Assembly (NCBI GenBank): GCA_902527245.1
Contig: CABZOI010000011.1
Coordinates: 1-62,994 of the forward strand
Source of the DNA: an uncultured SAR92 cluster bacterium
GTDB taxonomy: Bacteria; Pseudomonadota; Gammaproteobacteria; Pseudomonadales; Porticoccaceae
DNA: 62,994 nucleotides
Reading direction: 5' to 3'
Part shown: positions 53,975 through 62,994 of the stretch, one piece after another
Layout: the number at the start of each line of letters is the position of its first letter
Position numbering within the stretch: position 1 is the first letter of the stretch
The notes under the pieces: model-generated
What the model saw: only the letters and a program-made list of their open reading frames with translations
Told to the model about the DNA's origin: nothing
Database searches by the model: none
Program-made: the position numbers and the translations under genes

Positions 53975-56164
53975 TTATCTTTCTATACCATGCGACCTCA
54001 ACACAAACGAATATTCCTGAGCATAATCTTTTAAGCGCCCAAAACGTCCACTATTGGCAAAATGCCCTGAGCCCATATTCATCCGCATAAGTAAAAGATT
54101 ATCATCTGTCTTCAGATGTCGCATTTTCGCAGTCCACTTTGCTGGCTCCCAATAAGTTACTCTGGGATCATTTAAACCTCCAGTTACAAGCATGGGAGGA
54201 TAATCCTCAGATTTTATATTGTCATAAGGGGAGTATCCTTTTATGAGATCAAATGCTTCGGGACTCTTAATTGGATTACCCCACTCTTCCCATTCAGGCG
54301 GTGTCAAAGGAAGACTTTCATCCAACATCGTATTCAAAACATCAACAAATGGCACGCCAAGAATTACTGATCTCCACAGCTCAGGTGATTGAATAACTGC
54401 TGCACCCATGAGTTCACCCCCAGCACTTCTTCCAGAAATAGAGATATTATTTTTACTTGAATATCCAAGTTTTATTAGCGCCATACCGACATCAACAAAA
54501 TCATTAAATGTATTCTCTCTCTTCTCAAGTTTTCCGTCTAAATACCACTGATAACCCAACATTGAGCCTCCTCTTATATGAGCAATTGCATATGCAAATC
54601 CCCTATCGAGTAAGCTTAATCTCAAAGTTGAAAAAGTTGGTGAAATTGTCGAGCCATATGCACCATAACCATAAAGCATCATTGGAGAATTTCCATCTTT
54701 AACGAAATCTGATTTATAGACTAGGGAGACAGGTATATCTTTACCATCTCTCGCTTTAATCATAATTCTTTCAGTCTTGTAGCGAGTCTTTTCGTAACCA
54801 GATGGAATGACTTGGACTTTTTTCGTAATTAAATTTTTATCTTGTACTTGATAATCAAACGTCGTTCTTGGCGTAATCATCGATTGAAAACTTAAACGTA
54901 CAAATGATTGTTGATACTCAGGATTGTATCCTAAAGCAACACTGGCCGGACTCTCAGGAAATTCTACCGATTCAAAAGATTCAGAATAATTCCCAACTAA
55001 AATCTTATCTAATCCATTATCACGACATTTGAGGACTATAAAGTCCTTAAATGTTTGAAGTCCAAGAAAGTAGAGAGAATCGCTGCCATCAAGAATTGTT
55101 TCCCATTTCTCATAGTCGGGATCTATATCTGACACGGATGCGAACCGAAAATTTTTGTGTGAATCATTAGCAAGAATATAGAATCTGTCATCAGAGTGAT
55201 CGATTGTGCTATCAAATCCCTGCTCTCTGCTTACAACTTTTAGTAACTTAGAGGACAAATTAGATCTTGGAACTAAATAAATCTCAGTGACTTCACTTCG
55301 AGAGCTTGAAATAACTAGGTATTCCTCATCACTTGTAAGATAAAAATTTATAAAAAATCCATCATCTTCCTCTGAGTAAATAGTCTTATCTTCCGACTGA
55401 GAATCACCGATCTTGTGAACCTTCACTTCCTTGGCATGCCATCTATCTTTTTCTAACAATGAATAAATTATTTCGTCACTATTTGCGCCAAAAAGAATAT
55501 CGCCTTGTACATCAGTTAATACATCCTCTTTGTATTGCATCGAATCCAAGTCAAAAACTTTCAGAACATACCGTTCGTCTCCAGACGTGTCTTGAGTATA
55601 TGCGAGCAAAGTATTATCAGGACTTATTTTCCAATCACCGATCACAAAATAATCGTAATCTGCTGCGAGTTTTGCTTCATCGAGAATGATCTGAATCTCT
55701 TGAGAACCAATCTTCCTTCTAACATATGTTGGATAATCACTATCTTTTTTATAATACCACCAATACTCATAACCATTTTTTATGTAAGGTAATGATTTTT
55801 CCTCCTCTTCTACTCTTCCTTTAAACTCCTCAAATAAAGTATCAACAAGCTCACTATTAGAATCTATAAAATGTTCAAAATAGCGATTCTCAGCGTTCAA
55901 ATAATCCAGCACCTCAGTATCATCAATTACAGGATAACTTTGATCTTTTAACCAAAAATAATGATCTTCCAAGTCCCTTCCATGATAAGTGAGCTGATTT
56001 AGCTCACGTTTTGCTTTCGGAGCTGGTATCGATAATTCAGAAATTCGATTATAGGCTTTATCATCCATTTCAGTCTCCACGTCCTGTTGATTACATGAAT
56101 TCAAAATTAACAGAGCAAAGAAACATATTAATAAGTAAATTTTACTTTGAAATATTTTTCTCAT
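53975..56164 (-). CDS. Prolyl oligopeptidase family serine peptidase, oligopeptidase B-like (lipoprotein)
   Basis: A 729-residue S9 peptidase: beta-propeller N-terminal domain and alpha/beta-hydrolase C-terminus. The Ser nucleophile is in SISGRSAGGELMGAA, the Asp in TGGLNDPRVTYWEPAKW and the His in MNMGSGHFANSGR; the LNTMLDESLPLTPPEWEEWGNP stretch is typical of oligopeptidase B, which cleaves after basic residues. The N-terminus carries a lipobox (LLILNSC), so it would work outside the cytoplasm, unlike E. coli PtrB. ATG 56164 lies 1 base beyond the GGT stop; the longer start at 56218 has an unlikely leader. Confidence 0.9.
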   Translation of the reverse strand: MRKIFQSKIYLLICFFALLILNSCNQQDVETEMDDKAYNRISELSIPAPKAKRELNQLTYHGRDLEDHYFWLKDQSYPVIDDTEVLDYLNAENRYFEHFIDSNSELVDTLFEEFKGRVEEEEKSLPYIKNGYEYWWYYKKDSDYPTYVRRKIGSQEIQIILDEAKLAADYDYFVIGDWKISPDNTLLAYTQDTSGDERYVLKVFDLDSMQYKEDVLTDVQGDILFGANSDEIIYSLLEKDRWHAKEVKVHKIGDSQSEDKTIYSEEDDGFFINFYLTSDEEYLVISSSRSEVTEIYLVPRSNLSSKLLKVVSREQGFDSTIDHSDDRFYILANDSHKNFRFASVSDIDPDYEKWETILDGSDSLYFLGLQTFKDFIVLKCRDNGLDKILVGNYSESFESVEFPESPASVALGYNPEYQQSFVRLSFQSMITPRTTFDYQVQDKNLITKKVQVIPSGYEKTRYKTERIMIKARDGKDIPVSLVYKSDFVKDGNSPMMLYGYGAYGSTISPTFSTLRLSLLDRGFAYAIAHIRGGSMLGYQWYLDGKLEKRENTFNDFVDVGMALIKLGYSSKNNISISGRSAGGELMGAAVIQSPELWRSVILGVPFVDVLNTMLDESLPLTPPEWEEWGNPIKSPEAFDLIKGYSPYDNIKSEDYPPMLVTGGLNDPRVTYWEPAKWTAKMRHLKTDDNLLLMRMNMGSGHFANSGRFGRLKDYAQEYSFVLRSHGIER

Positions 56165-56165
56165 C

Positions 56166-57950
56166 TTAATCCTGTATAGCCTCCCCAGCACCCTGTCTTC
56201 TTGGGTCTGATTTGCCAAATAAGAAATTGTTGGGGCCTTTCTGAATACTCTGAGTTGATCCCATTATTCGTGTTCTTGATGAAATTTCGTGTCCCATATT
56301 TCTTAGCAGCGTTTTTGTATCCTCGGATACACCAGACTCTAGATACAAGCGATCTGGAAACCATTGATGATGGATTCTAGGAACAGACGATGCTTCAGCA
56401 ACACCCATATTAAACTCCATAACGTTTAATAATATCTGCAGAACGATAGTAATAATTGTAGATCCGCCAGGACTTCCAGTTGTAAGAATAGGTGATCCCT
56501 CTGGATCAAATACAATCGTTGGCGTCATCGACGAGAGAGGTCTTTTGCCTGGCTCAATTTCATTAGCTGTCCCACCCAAAAGCCCAAATCCATTGGGTGC
56601 TCCTGGCTTCGAGGAGAAGTCATCCATCTCATTATTTAATAAAAATCCTCCTCCTGAAACTGAAATTCCACTGCCATACGAAAAATTTAAGGTAGTTGTG
56701 TTACTCACAACGTTTCCAAAGGAATCCCACACTGAGAAGTGAGTTGTCTCCTCTGATTCTCTGTATTGTCGCTTTCGAGACAAACTTTCAACATCAATCC
56801 CCAACCCTGGAAAGACACTGCTAGATTTTGTTGATTTGGATAAACTAATTTTTGACGCCAGTTTTTTTGCATATGATTTGTCAATAATCCTATCTATAGG
56901 GACATCATAATAATCAGGATCACCCAAGTAGGCACTTCGATCTGCGTACGCCCTTTTCATCACCTCAACGAGCACATGAATATACGCCGCACTATTGTGT
57001 CCCAACTGTTCCAATTCAAAATTCTCTAACATGTTAAGCATCTGAATTAGATGCACGCCCCCCGATGAGGGCGGTGGCATCGAACAAATACGTTGAGTTT
57101 TGTACTCGCCGCATACTGGTTTGCGCTCCACTACCTTGTAGTTTATAAGGTCATCATGAGTTATTAAGCCACCCGAATCCTCCATTTCTTTCACTATCAA
57201 GTCAGCCGTTAAGCCACGATAAAATCCACTTCTTCCAGCTGATTTAATTCGTTTTAGTGTTTCAGCAAGATCTCGCTGCTTTAGCCTGTCTCCAGGCTCA
57301 TAATTGTCGCCATTTTTTTTGTAAAAATATTCACGAGATCCGTCATCTTTCATTAACCTTGCTCTCCGAGTTGCAAGCGATGATGATAGATCTATTGAAA
57401 CCTCAATCCCATTTGTTGCAAGATCTATCGCTGGTTGAATAATCTCAGCTAAACTCAATTTTCCAAATCTTTCATGAGCATGCAGTAAACCTGCAACCGT
57501 CCCAGGAATGCCACTCGAGTAAATGCTGTAACGAGCTTTTTTATTATCCACCTCTCCTGAGGTATCCAAAAACATGTCAGTTGTAGCAGCACTTGGCGCC
57601 ATCTCACGATAATCTATAGTGATTGTTTCCCCAGACTCGACAAGATGGATGACCATAAATCCACCACCACCAAGATTTCCTGCTCTAGGCAGAGTTACAG
57701 CTAAGCTAAATCCAGTTGCAACTGCTGCATCTATTGCATTCCCACCTTTTTTTAAGATGGCTGCACCCACCTCACTTGCTATCCTTTCTTGAGAGACCAC
57801 CATACCAAGTGAGCTGAAAACTGGATGAAATCTTGAATCTGGATCAATTATAGGTACATCACTTGATTTCACGGGCGATGAAAAGCAGATTACACAGAAA
57901 ATGATGAAACTTGATTTTTTAAATTTTTTACCCAACAACATATTCATCAT
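56166..57950 (-). CDS. ggt: Gamma-glutamyltranspeptidase
   Basis: A 594-residue Ntn hydrolase that cleaves glutathione and other gamma-glutamyl peptides in the periplasm. A signal-like segment FIIFCVICFSSPVKSS opens the protein. The N-terminal domain has GGNAIDAAVATGFSLAVTLPRAGNLGGGGFM, and the autoprocessing nucleophile is Thr402 (TTHFSVWD). LLNNEMDDFSSKPG and TTGSPGGSTII near the end bind substrate. All key residues are present, so it is the more typical of two neighbouring GGTs. The stop is 1 base from the oligopeptidase start. Confidence 0.95.
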   Translation of the reverse strand: MMNMLLGKKFKKSSFIIFCVICFSSPVKSSDVPIIDPDSRFHPVFSSLGMVVSQERIASEVGAAILKKGGNAIDAAVATGFSLAVTLPRAGNLGGGGFMVIHLVESGETITIDYREMAPSAATTDMFLDTSGEVDNKKARYSIYSSGIPGTVAGLLHAHERFGKLSLAEIIQPAIDLATNGIEVSIDLSSSLATRRARLMKDDGSREYFYKKNGDNYEPGDRLKQRDLAETLKRIKSAGRSGFYRGLTADLIVKEMEDSGGLITHDDLINYKVVERKPVCGEYKTQRICSMPPPSSGGVHLIQMLNMLENFELEQLGHNSAAYIHVLVEVMKRAYADRSAYLGDPDYYDVPIDRIIDKSYAKKLASKISLSKSTKSSSVFPGLGIDVESLSRKRQYRESEETTHFSVWDSFGNVVSNTTTLNFSYGSGISVSGGGFLLNNEMDDFSSKPGAPNGFGLLGGTANEIEPGKRPLSSMTPTIVFDPEGSPILTTGSPGGSTIITIVLQILLNVMEFNMGVAEASSVPRIHHQWFPDRLYLESGVSEDTKTLLRNMGHEISSRTRIMGSTQSIQKGPNNFLFGKSDPRRQGAGEAIQD

Positions 57951-57996
57951 AACGTCTATCCTGAAAACTCAAATAACAGTTTGTTTGTGAAGTTTA

Positions 57997-59673
57997 TTAA
58001 TTACAAGTCACCATTGTCGTTGCGGCTCCCTCCCAATCAGGATCTGATTCTCCAATGATAACATTTGATTTTTTCATAACCGCGTTAACACGACCAAATG
58101 ATGCTCGGGAATATTTTGATTCAACATCAAAACCATTATCTATCCAGTACTTTAAACTGTTCTCGCCCCAACCATTATCAGACATTTCTGCCTCAAATGC
58201 TTTTAAATTAATCACTCTTTCGTTCTCATCGTTTATGCTCATTTTAGGATGGATTCTGGGTGCCGAGATTGCTTTATTTAAATTCATCTTTTGATCAATC
58301 ACCCTCGAGAGAACTTGTGTAATAGCGGATGGAATTCTGATTCCACCCGCAGCTCCAATAACCATTTCTATGTCTCCATCTTTTGTAACAATAACTGGTG
58401 CAATTGATGTCCTGGGTCTTTGCCCTGGCTTTTGTTTTCCAGTTCTTAAATAACTCCCCATTGTCGAGGCATAAGGAAATCCTAACTCTTTTGTCAGTAC
58501 TTTTGCGCCAAATATTGGACCTAATGTTTGGGTTAATGACACAGCAAGTCCATTACAATCAAACACTGAGAGATGTGATGTATGAGAGTTCGAATTTAGA
58601 ATCCAATCCGTTTTATGAGAAATTTCTTCATTACCAATTCTAGTATAGGCATTATTTGTAGTTGGCAATCGAACCTTAGCTAATTTTTTCTCAGTCCAAT
58701 CAGCCTCTAATACTGCCGCAGGATTTTTTTCGTAGTAATCTTCATTCATAGATTTGATGCTTAATGCTAGGGATTGACTCACTAGAGTCGCCCAACGATC
58801 CTCATCAAAATCTGCGTAGTCAAACTTTTTTAAAATAGATAAAGATTTGGCGATTAACATACCACCAGCAGGTGCTGCCAACGAATGTATTACTCTATCT
58901 CTATACTTAAAACTAAAATAATTACCCGGTACGATTTCGTAGTTATTAACATCCTCGAGCTCAATAAATCCAGAATTATTTTGGCTATCACGAGCAATAG
59001 ACTTGGCAATATCACCTTGATAGAAACTTTTATGGGGATCATTGGATATCAAACGTAATGTGTTCGCCAGAGCTTTTTGAATTGTCAGATGGTTCTCAGG
59101 ATGAATATCTCCTGATTCATCGGTAAATATTTCACGCATGCCTAAGTTCCGATATATCCTTTCACCGACGCTTTGTTGACGAGCCCTCTCTCCAGGTAGA
59201 AAACGAACACCGTTCTCAGCATAGTCAATCGCATGAGAGGTAAGTTGTTCAAATGGAACTGAGCCAAATTCCGAATGCATTTTAGCCAAAAGAGCAACCA
59301 AGCCAGGAACGGCGACGGTTGAGTACCCACTTGTCGGTAAAGCATCCGTATACACAAAACTTTGAGGAATTTCTGTCATCCCATTGTAACCAACAAATTT
59401 CTTTCCTTTCTCACTTACAAGAGCTTGAGCACGCCCCCCAAGGCCGCTCATAGTCGGTTCTACGACAGACAAAACAAGGGACGCCGCGATAATCGCATCG
59501 ATACTGTTTCCCCCACCTTGAAGTATTGCCTCACCGGCTTCAGTAGCGAGAGGATGAGAAGTTGAAACAGCCCCAAAAGACTCATGATTCCCGGCCAATA
59601 ATTCTGTTGGCGCCAACACAATAGTGAATAGTTTTATTGAGAAAACGATTTTAAAGGTGAAAGCTTTATACAT
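57997..59673 (-). CDS. Gamma-glutamyltranspeptidase family protein, divergent paralog
   Basis: A 558-residue second GGT-type Ntn hydrolase. The signal peptide (IVFSIKLFTIVLAP) precedes STSHPLATEAGEAILQGGGNSIDAIIAASL. The nucleophile is Thr365 (HTSHLSVFD). Other motifs drift from the canonical form: the NNxMDDF loop is missing, replaced by YLRTGKQKPGQRPRTSIAP, and GSPGG becomes GAAGG. Substrate specificity may differ from glutathione. The ATG at 59673 is chosen over 59724, where the leader would sit inside the terminator. A strong hairpin precedes it, so it needs its own promoter; 46 bases separate it from ggt. Confidence 0.85.
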   Translation of the reverse strand: MYKAFTFKIVFSIKLFTIVLAPTELLAGNHESFGAVSTSHPLATEAGEAILQGGGNSIDAIIAASLVLSVVEPTMSGLGGRAQALVSEKGKKFVGYNGMTEIPQSFVYTDALPTSGYSTVAVPGLVALLAKMHSEFGSVPFEQLTSHAIDYAENGVRFLPGERARQQSVGERIYRNLGMREIFTDESGDIHPENHLTIQKALANTLRLISNDPHKSFYQGDIAKSIARDSQNNSGFIELEDVNNYEIVPGNYFSFKYRDRVIHSLAAPAGGMLIAKSLSILKKFDYADFDEDRWATLVSQSLALSIKSMNEDYYEKNPAAVLEADWTEKKLAKVRLPTTNNAYTRIGNEEISHKTDWILNSNSHTSHLSVFDCNGLAVSLTQTLGPIFGAKVLTKELGFPYASTMGSYLRTGKQKPGQRPRTSIAPVIVTKDGDIEMVIGAAGGIRIPSAITQVLSRVIDQKMNLNKAISAPRIHPKMSINDENERVINLKAFEAEMSDNGWGENSLKYWIDNGFDVESKYSRASFGRVNAVMKKSNVIIGESDPDWEGAATTMVTCN

Positions 59674-59691
59674 TGTTTTTGTATTACTCTG

Positions 59692-59721
59692 AAAAAAAAG
59701 GAGCCTTACGGCTCCCTTTTT
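59692..59721 (-). terminator. Rho-independent terminator of the TonB receptor gene
   Basis: GGAGCC at 59700-59705 pairs with GGCTCC at 59710-59715 around the loop TTAC. On the minus strand it is followed by eight U (A run at 59692-59699), placed 16 bases after the receptor stop. A T run at 59717-59721 lies on the other side, so it could also act on the plus strand. Confidence 0.85.
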
Positions 59722-59736
59722 CAAAAGAAGAGCGAA

Positions 59737-62682
59737 TTACATGTTCACTTTCAAGCTAACATAGTAATTTCGTCCATAGTCTTGGTGAGCATCTGCAAAG
59801 AATCCGTAGAATCTATCTGCGATTGGCGCACGCTCATCCTCAAGATTTTTAACTGCAAATCTCAGTCGAGCGTCTGATCCACCTAGATCAAATCTATAAT
59901 CAATGGACGCATCCATTGTTGTCATCGATGGTATGACATACTCGGTACCATCAGCCAAAGTCAGACTGCTTTGTATGAATGAGCCTTTCTTTAATCCAGA
60001 TAATGACGCTCCCCAAGGACCTTTTCTCCAAGATAACCTCATGGAATGCTTCTCATCATAATTTCCATCGATACCTAGTAAGTTACCAAATCCACCTAAA
60101 TTAACATAAAGCGGCACAAGTCCCGACTGCTGAGCATCATTAATTACACCAAATTGACCAGTTGGTATTTGATCAAACTTATCGGTATATGATGCATTGT
60201 ATCTGAACCGGAAACTTCCAAGATCATTATCGAAATCATAGAGTACACCAAGATCTTGACCTTCAATTGTCCTCTTAGCCATGTTTATGTACTCATCCAG
60301 TACTCTTGTTGTCTCGCCCACTGGACAGATTCCTGCAGCTGCAAACAATTCAAGGTCGTCTGGATCCACCTCATCTCTGACTGTCGCCGGATTTCCAACA
60401 AAGGATGCGCAGTCATCAGTTCCATGCTCAAGCAAAAGAACTAAATCCTGAACGGTATGGTTAGATCTGCCAAAAAGACCAATCGTTTTGTCTTTTTCTA
60501 TTCTCCAGAAATCATAAGTCAGGGTAAGGCCATCTAAAATTTCAGCCATCGGGGAGGATCCGTCCATAAACATTACAGGATCAATAACAAGTCCCACAGA
60601 CGAGTTTGTAGACTCTTCCGGAACCAATTTATCCGCACCCGTTGCATAACGCTGAATAGACCAATCGTAATCCCGAACATCTTTATCACTACCACCAATG
60701 TATTGATAAACGGCATCTACTCTTGTTCCCGCTCTAGCAACTTCCAACTGATTCACTTGTACTAAGTTAGGCGCCCTAAACGCCGTTTGCGTCGATCCTC
60801 TGAGAAGAAGTCCTTCTGCAACATTATATCCAACGGCCAGCTTACCAACTGTAGCAGTTCCAGCATCAGAGATATCCTCATGACGAACTGCTAATTGCGC
60901 TTGTATTTTATCAGTCACCGGAATTTGGAATTCTGTAAATACAGATATTGTGTTTTTGCTTCCAGAAGCGTCAGTGGTTGGACTTGAGCCGAGCACATCA
61001 CCGACAAATGGGAATGTTCCACCATTGTCAGCAACAAATGCTATCGTTCCATCAAGACGCGGATCGCGGTCATCTGCATAGGACTCCTTCCTGTATTCAA
61101 AACCCACTAACATTGCAACCGGACCCGCCGGCAATGAGAAGAATTCTTCATCTATAGCCTTGAAATCCCAGAGACTTAATTCACTCTCATCGTTTCTATA
61201 GACGTCCACAAGAGCTCTTTCGATATTATTAGAGTCTATCGAGAAAATGTTAAACGCAGCTGGTGTGGAGTCATACAAAGCCTCCTGAAGAAGTGTATTT
61301 GAAATTCTATTCAAGGTTACATCATTTGATGTTGCCTTAGAGTGTAATACTGCGGTCTCCCAATCCCACTTTCCTTGGGTTCCTCTAAAACCTGCTAAGA
61401 ATCTGGTTGTTTTCTTCTCATTTACAACGGTACGTCCATATTTTGGATTTCTCATACCATCAACGGTTATTTTAAGACCAGCAAGAGGAAATGCTCCGTC
61501 GACCTCAAGTTGATTGGTATAATAATAATCAGGACCTATAGAGAGTCGAGCAGAGGAAAATATACCTCCCGGCTCTTTTTCTCGTCTGGACTTCGCATTG
61601 TAGTACCCAAGCTCGGAGAAGAATTCCATTCCATCACCTAAATCATGAGTGAACGTAGCAAAAACATTTTGACGCTCAGTTGTACCTCTGAAATCTCGAT
61701 ATAGTCCAGGATTTAAATAATAATAAGATGAAGCTGAAGTATCAGGTACAAGACAAGTACCGTATCCTGTATCCACAGCACTAGCACTAGAACACTTAGG
61801 ATCATCGATAGGAAGTATTTGAGCTTCGCCTCTTGAATCAGTGAAACTACTTGTTCCCGATTGATCAATTTGAGCATACTGATACGAGTACATATTACGG
61901 AATGCCGTGTTGGTTTTCCAAGGAGAGTCATCAGGTAAAAGTTGTCTATGATCTCCTATACTCCACCTCTCATCTTCCGTGGCTTTTATCCGATCTCTAT
62001 CATAATAATCAACAAGAACTGTTAAGTGTGAAGCGTCATCATTAAACTTCATACCAAACTTACTAGTAAACGTTAAATCCTCTGCCTCAAAATGATCGTA
62101 ACCTTTTAAACGTGTGCTAAAACTAAATCCCTCATAATCTGAATCGATTACATTATTTACCACACCGGCTAAAGCATCAGCACCATAAATTGCTGACGCA
62201 CCATCCTTCAAAATTTCGACTCGATCAAGTCCAGTTGTCGGTATTAGGTTAGAGTTTACGGTGAGAGTTGGGACATAATCGCCACCAATAAGCTCAGTTT
62301 GATAACCCGCAGAATTAACTAGCCGTCTTCCGTTCAAAAGCACTAGCGTGTTTCCAACTCCCATATTCCGCAAATTGTAGGCACCAATGTCACCACGAGC
62401 GGCATTCACTCCACCTGACATTGCCTCTTGTTCAGTGAAATAGTTCAACCCTTGCTCAGCCATATTCTCGAGTAGTTCAACTCCAGAATCCAAGCCCAGA
62501 ATGTCAATATCCTCTGAAGAGATAACAGATACTGGTAGCGCTGTACTTATTGAGGCACCTTTTATTTGCGAGCCAAGAACTACAACCTCCTCTAGCTCCG
62601 CATCGCCCTGGGACATTGCAACAGGACTGACTAATGAAAATCCCATGATTAACGCTAGGATCTTTTTATTAAAATTTTGCAT
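59737..62682 (-). CDS. TonB-dependent outer-membrane receptor
   Basis: A 981-residue gated beta-barrel transporter. Signal peptide ILALIMGFSLVSPVAMS, then VVVLGSQIKG (TonB box-like), the plug (SVISSEDIDILGLDSGVELLENM; GNTLVLLNGRRLV; VEILKDGASAIYGADALAGVVN) and a long barrel ending DYGRNYYVSLKVNM, with a terminal aromatic-rich strand. The substrate is unknown; receptors of this style (no vitamin B12 or siderophore signature noted) often import polymers or peptides. ATG 62682 has GGGGGAA close upstream and starts the signal peptide. Its terminator is at 59692. Confidence 0.95.
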   Translation of the reverse strand: MQNFNKKILALIMGFSLVSPVAMSQGDAELEEVVVLGSQIKGASISTALPVSVISSEDIDILGLDSGVELLENMAEQGLNYFTEQEAMSGGVNAARGDIGAYNLRNMGVGNTLVLLNGRRLVNSAGYQTELIGGDYVPTLTVNSNLIPTTGLDRVEILKDGASAIYGADALAGVVNNVIDSDYEGFSFSTRLKGYDHFEAEDLTFTSKFGMKFNDDASHLTVLVDYYDRDRIKATEDERWSIGDHRQLLPDDSPWKTNTAFRNMYSYQYAQIDQSGTSSFTDSRGEAQILPIDDPKCSSASAVDTGYGTCLVPDTSASSYYYLNPGLYRDFRGTTERQNVFATFTHDLGDGMEFFSELGYYNAKSRREKEPGGIFSSARLSIGPDYYYTNQLEVDGAFPLAGLKITVDGMRNPKYGRTVVNEKKTTRFLAGFRGTQGKWDWETAVLHSKATSNDVTLNRISNTLLQEALYDSTPAAFNIFSIDSNNIERALVDVYRNDESELSLWDFKAIDEEFFSLPAGPVAMLVGFEYRKESYADDRDPRLDGTIAFVADNGGTFPFVGDVLGSSPTTDASGSKNTISVFTEFQIPVTDKIQAQLAVRHEDISDAGTATVGKLAVGYNVAEGLLLRGSTQTAFRAPNLVQVNQLEVARAGTRVDAVYQYIGGSDKDVRDYDWSIQRYATGADKLVPEESTNSSVGLVIDPVMFMDGSSPMAEILDGLTLTYDFWRIEKDKTIGLFGRSNHTVQDLVLLLEHGTDDCASFVGNPATVRDEVDPDDLELFAAAGICPVGETTRVLDEYINMAKRTIEGQDLGVLYDFDNDLGSFRFRYNASYTDKFDQIPTGQFGVINDAQQSGLVPLYVNLGGFGNLLGIDGNYDEKHSMRLSWRKGPWGASLSGLKKGSFIQSSLTLADGTEYVIPSMTTMDASIDYRFDLGGSDARLRFAVKNLEDERAPIADRFYGFFADAHQDYGRNYYVSLKVNM

Positions 62683-62772
62683 TATTTCCCCCTTTGTAAT
62701 ACTTATAAATATAACCTTAAAATAATAAATCTTTTTTTCCTTCAAAACGAGTTTTATTTCCTAAAATATACT

Positions 62773-62994
62773 CTAAAAAATAATTGGAACTAGCCATTGA
62801 GAGACAATCATTAATAGTCCAAGTCCTATGACATTTAGATATAGTCCGGCTCGGATCATTTGGGGAATTGTTATAAAACCAGAGGAAAAAACTACTGCAT
62901 TTGGCGGTGTTGCAACGGGAAGCATGAATGCGCAGCTCGCAGCCAGTGTGATTGGAACGGATAAAACAAGTGGTGAAAGTCCAAGCTCTAGAGC
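62773..62994 (-). CDS. SLC13/DASS-type sodium:anion symporter, C-terminal fragment
   Basis: The last 73 codons of a membrane transporter, open to the window edge. The reading has [20 protein letters not shown], followed by [19 protein letters not shown] and a final hydrophobic helix, which matches the C-terminal signature of the divalent anion:sodium symporter family (citrate, succinate or sulfate carriers). The stop is at 62773-62775, and about 90 bases separate it from the TonB receptor on the same strand. The start lies outside the window. Confidence 0.85.
   Translation of the reverse strand, partial: ALELGLSPLVLSVPITLAASCAFMLPVATPPNAVVFSSGFITIPQMIRAGLYLNVIGLGLLMIVSQWLVPIIF

Noticed and set aside
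1-62994. tRNA genes, rRNA genes, CRISPR arrays, insertion sequences, phage or integrase genes
   Set aside because: None recognised by eye on either strand; no repeat arrays or transposase motifs. A tRNA search by program could still find one I missed.

Overview
The window is AT-rich, gene-dense DNA, probably from a marine, proteorhodopsin-bearing gammaproteobacterium. The taxonomic call is an inference. It rests on the gene order nrdR-ribD-ribE-ribBA-ribH-nusB-thiL-pgpA, which is typical of Gammaproteobacteria, on a proteorhodopsin very close to the SAR86-type proteins, and on the TonB receptor, glycosidases, peptidases and acylases common in SAR86-like surface-ocean heterotrophs. Intergenic spaces are tiny, many stops and starts overlap, and several convergent genes end within a few bases of each other. 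No tRNA, rRNA, CRISPR array, insertion sequence or phage gene was recognised.

Layout. (1) 1-9.1 kb: a MacAB-like tripartite efflux operon (5' end cut off), uppP, pyrD, a cis-prenyltransferase, an Hsp70-like protein, an ECF sigma factor with its ChrR-type anti-sigma factor, and ribA. (2) 9.2-23.4 kb, minus strand: an RND pump with its adaptor, pgpA, thiL, nusB, the riboflavin genes, nrdR, a NUDIX hydrolase, glyA, an SDR oxidoreductase, a DCC-family thiol protein and a DUF3429 membrane protein. (3) 23.4-34.3 kb: a CRY-DASH photolyase/cryptochrome, a small lipoprotein, a blue-type proteorhodopsin with its own promoter and terminator, then the retinal operon crtE-crtB-crtY-blh-idi2-(HIBYL-CoA hydrolase-like)-crtI and a small CPXCG protein. 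(4) 34.2-44.4 kb: amidohydrolase, GH3 glycosidase, penicillin-acylase-family lipoprotein, and a DUF1800/DUF1501 pair. (5) 44.5-50.4 kb: a YlqF/RbgA GTPase, an MFS transporter, an exonuclease-GIY-YIG fusion and an M3 peptidase. (6) 50.4-63 kb, minus strand: carboxylesterase, DUF4399 protein, spinster-like MFS transporter, oligopeptidase B, two gamma-glutamyltranspeptidases, a TonB receptor and the end of an SLC13-type transporter.

How the genes fit together. About 27 kb (7.2-34.3 kb) concentrates light-related functions: a singlet-oxygen-type sigma/anti-sigma pair with every expected metal ligand, the flavin pathway (FAD is the CRY-DASH cofactor and FMN the type 2 Idi cofactor), glyA (one-carbon folates, possible source of the photolyase antenna), CRY-DASH, proteorhodopsin, and a complete route from IPP through lycopene and beta-carotene to retinal. 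This clustering is the main observation. Nothing in the sequence proves shared regulation. The 34-63 kb part looks like scavenging of peptides, glutathione and glycans at the cell surface or in the periplasm.
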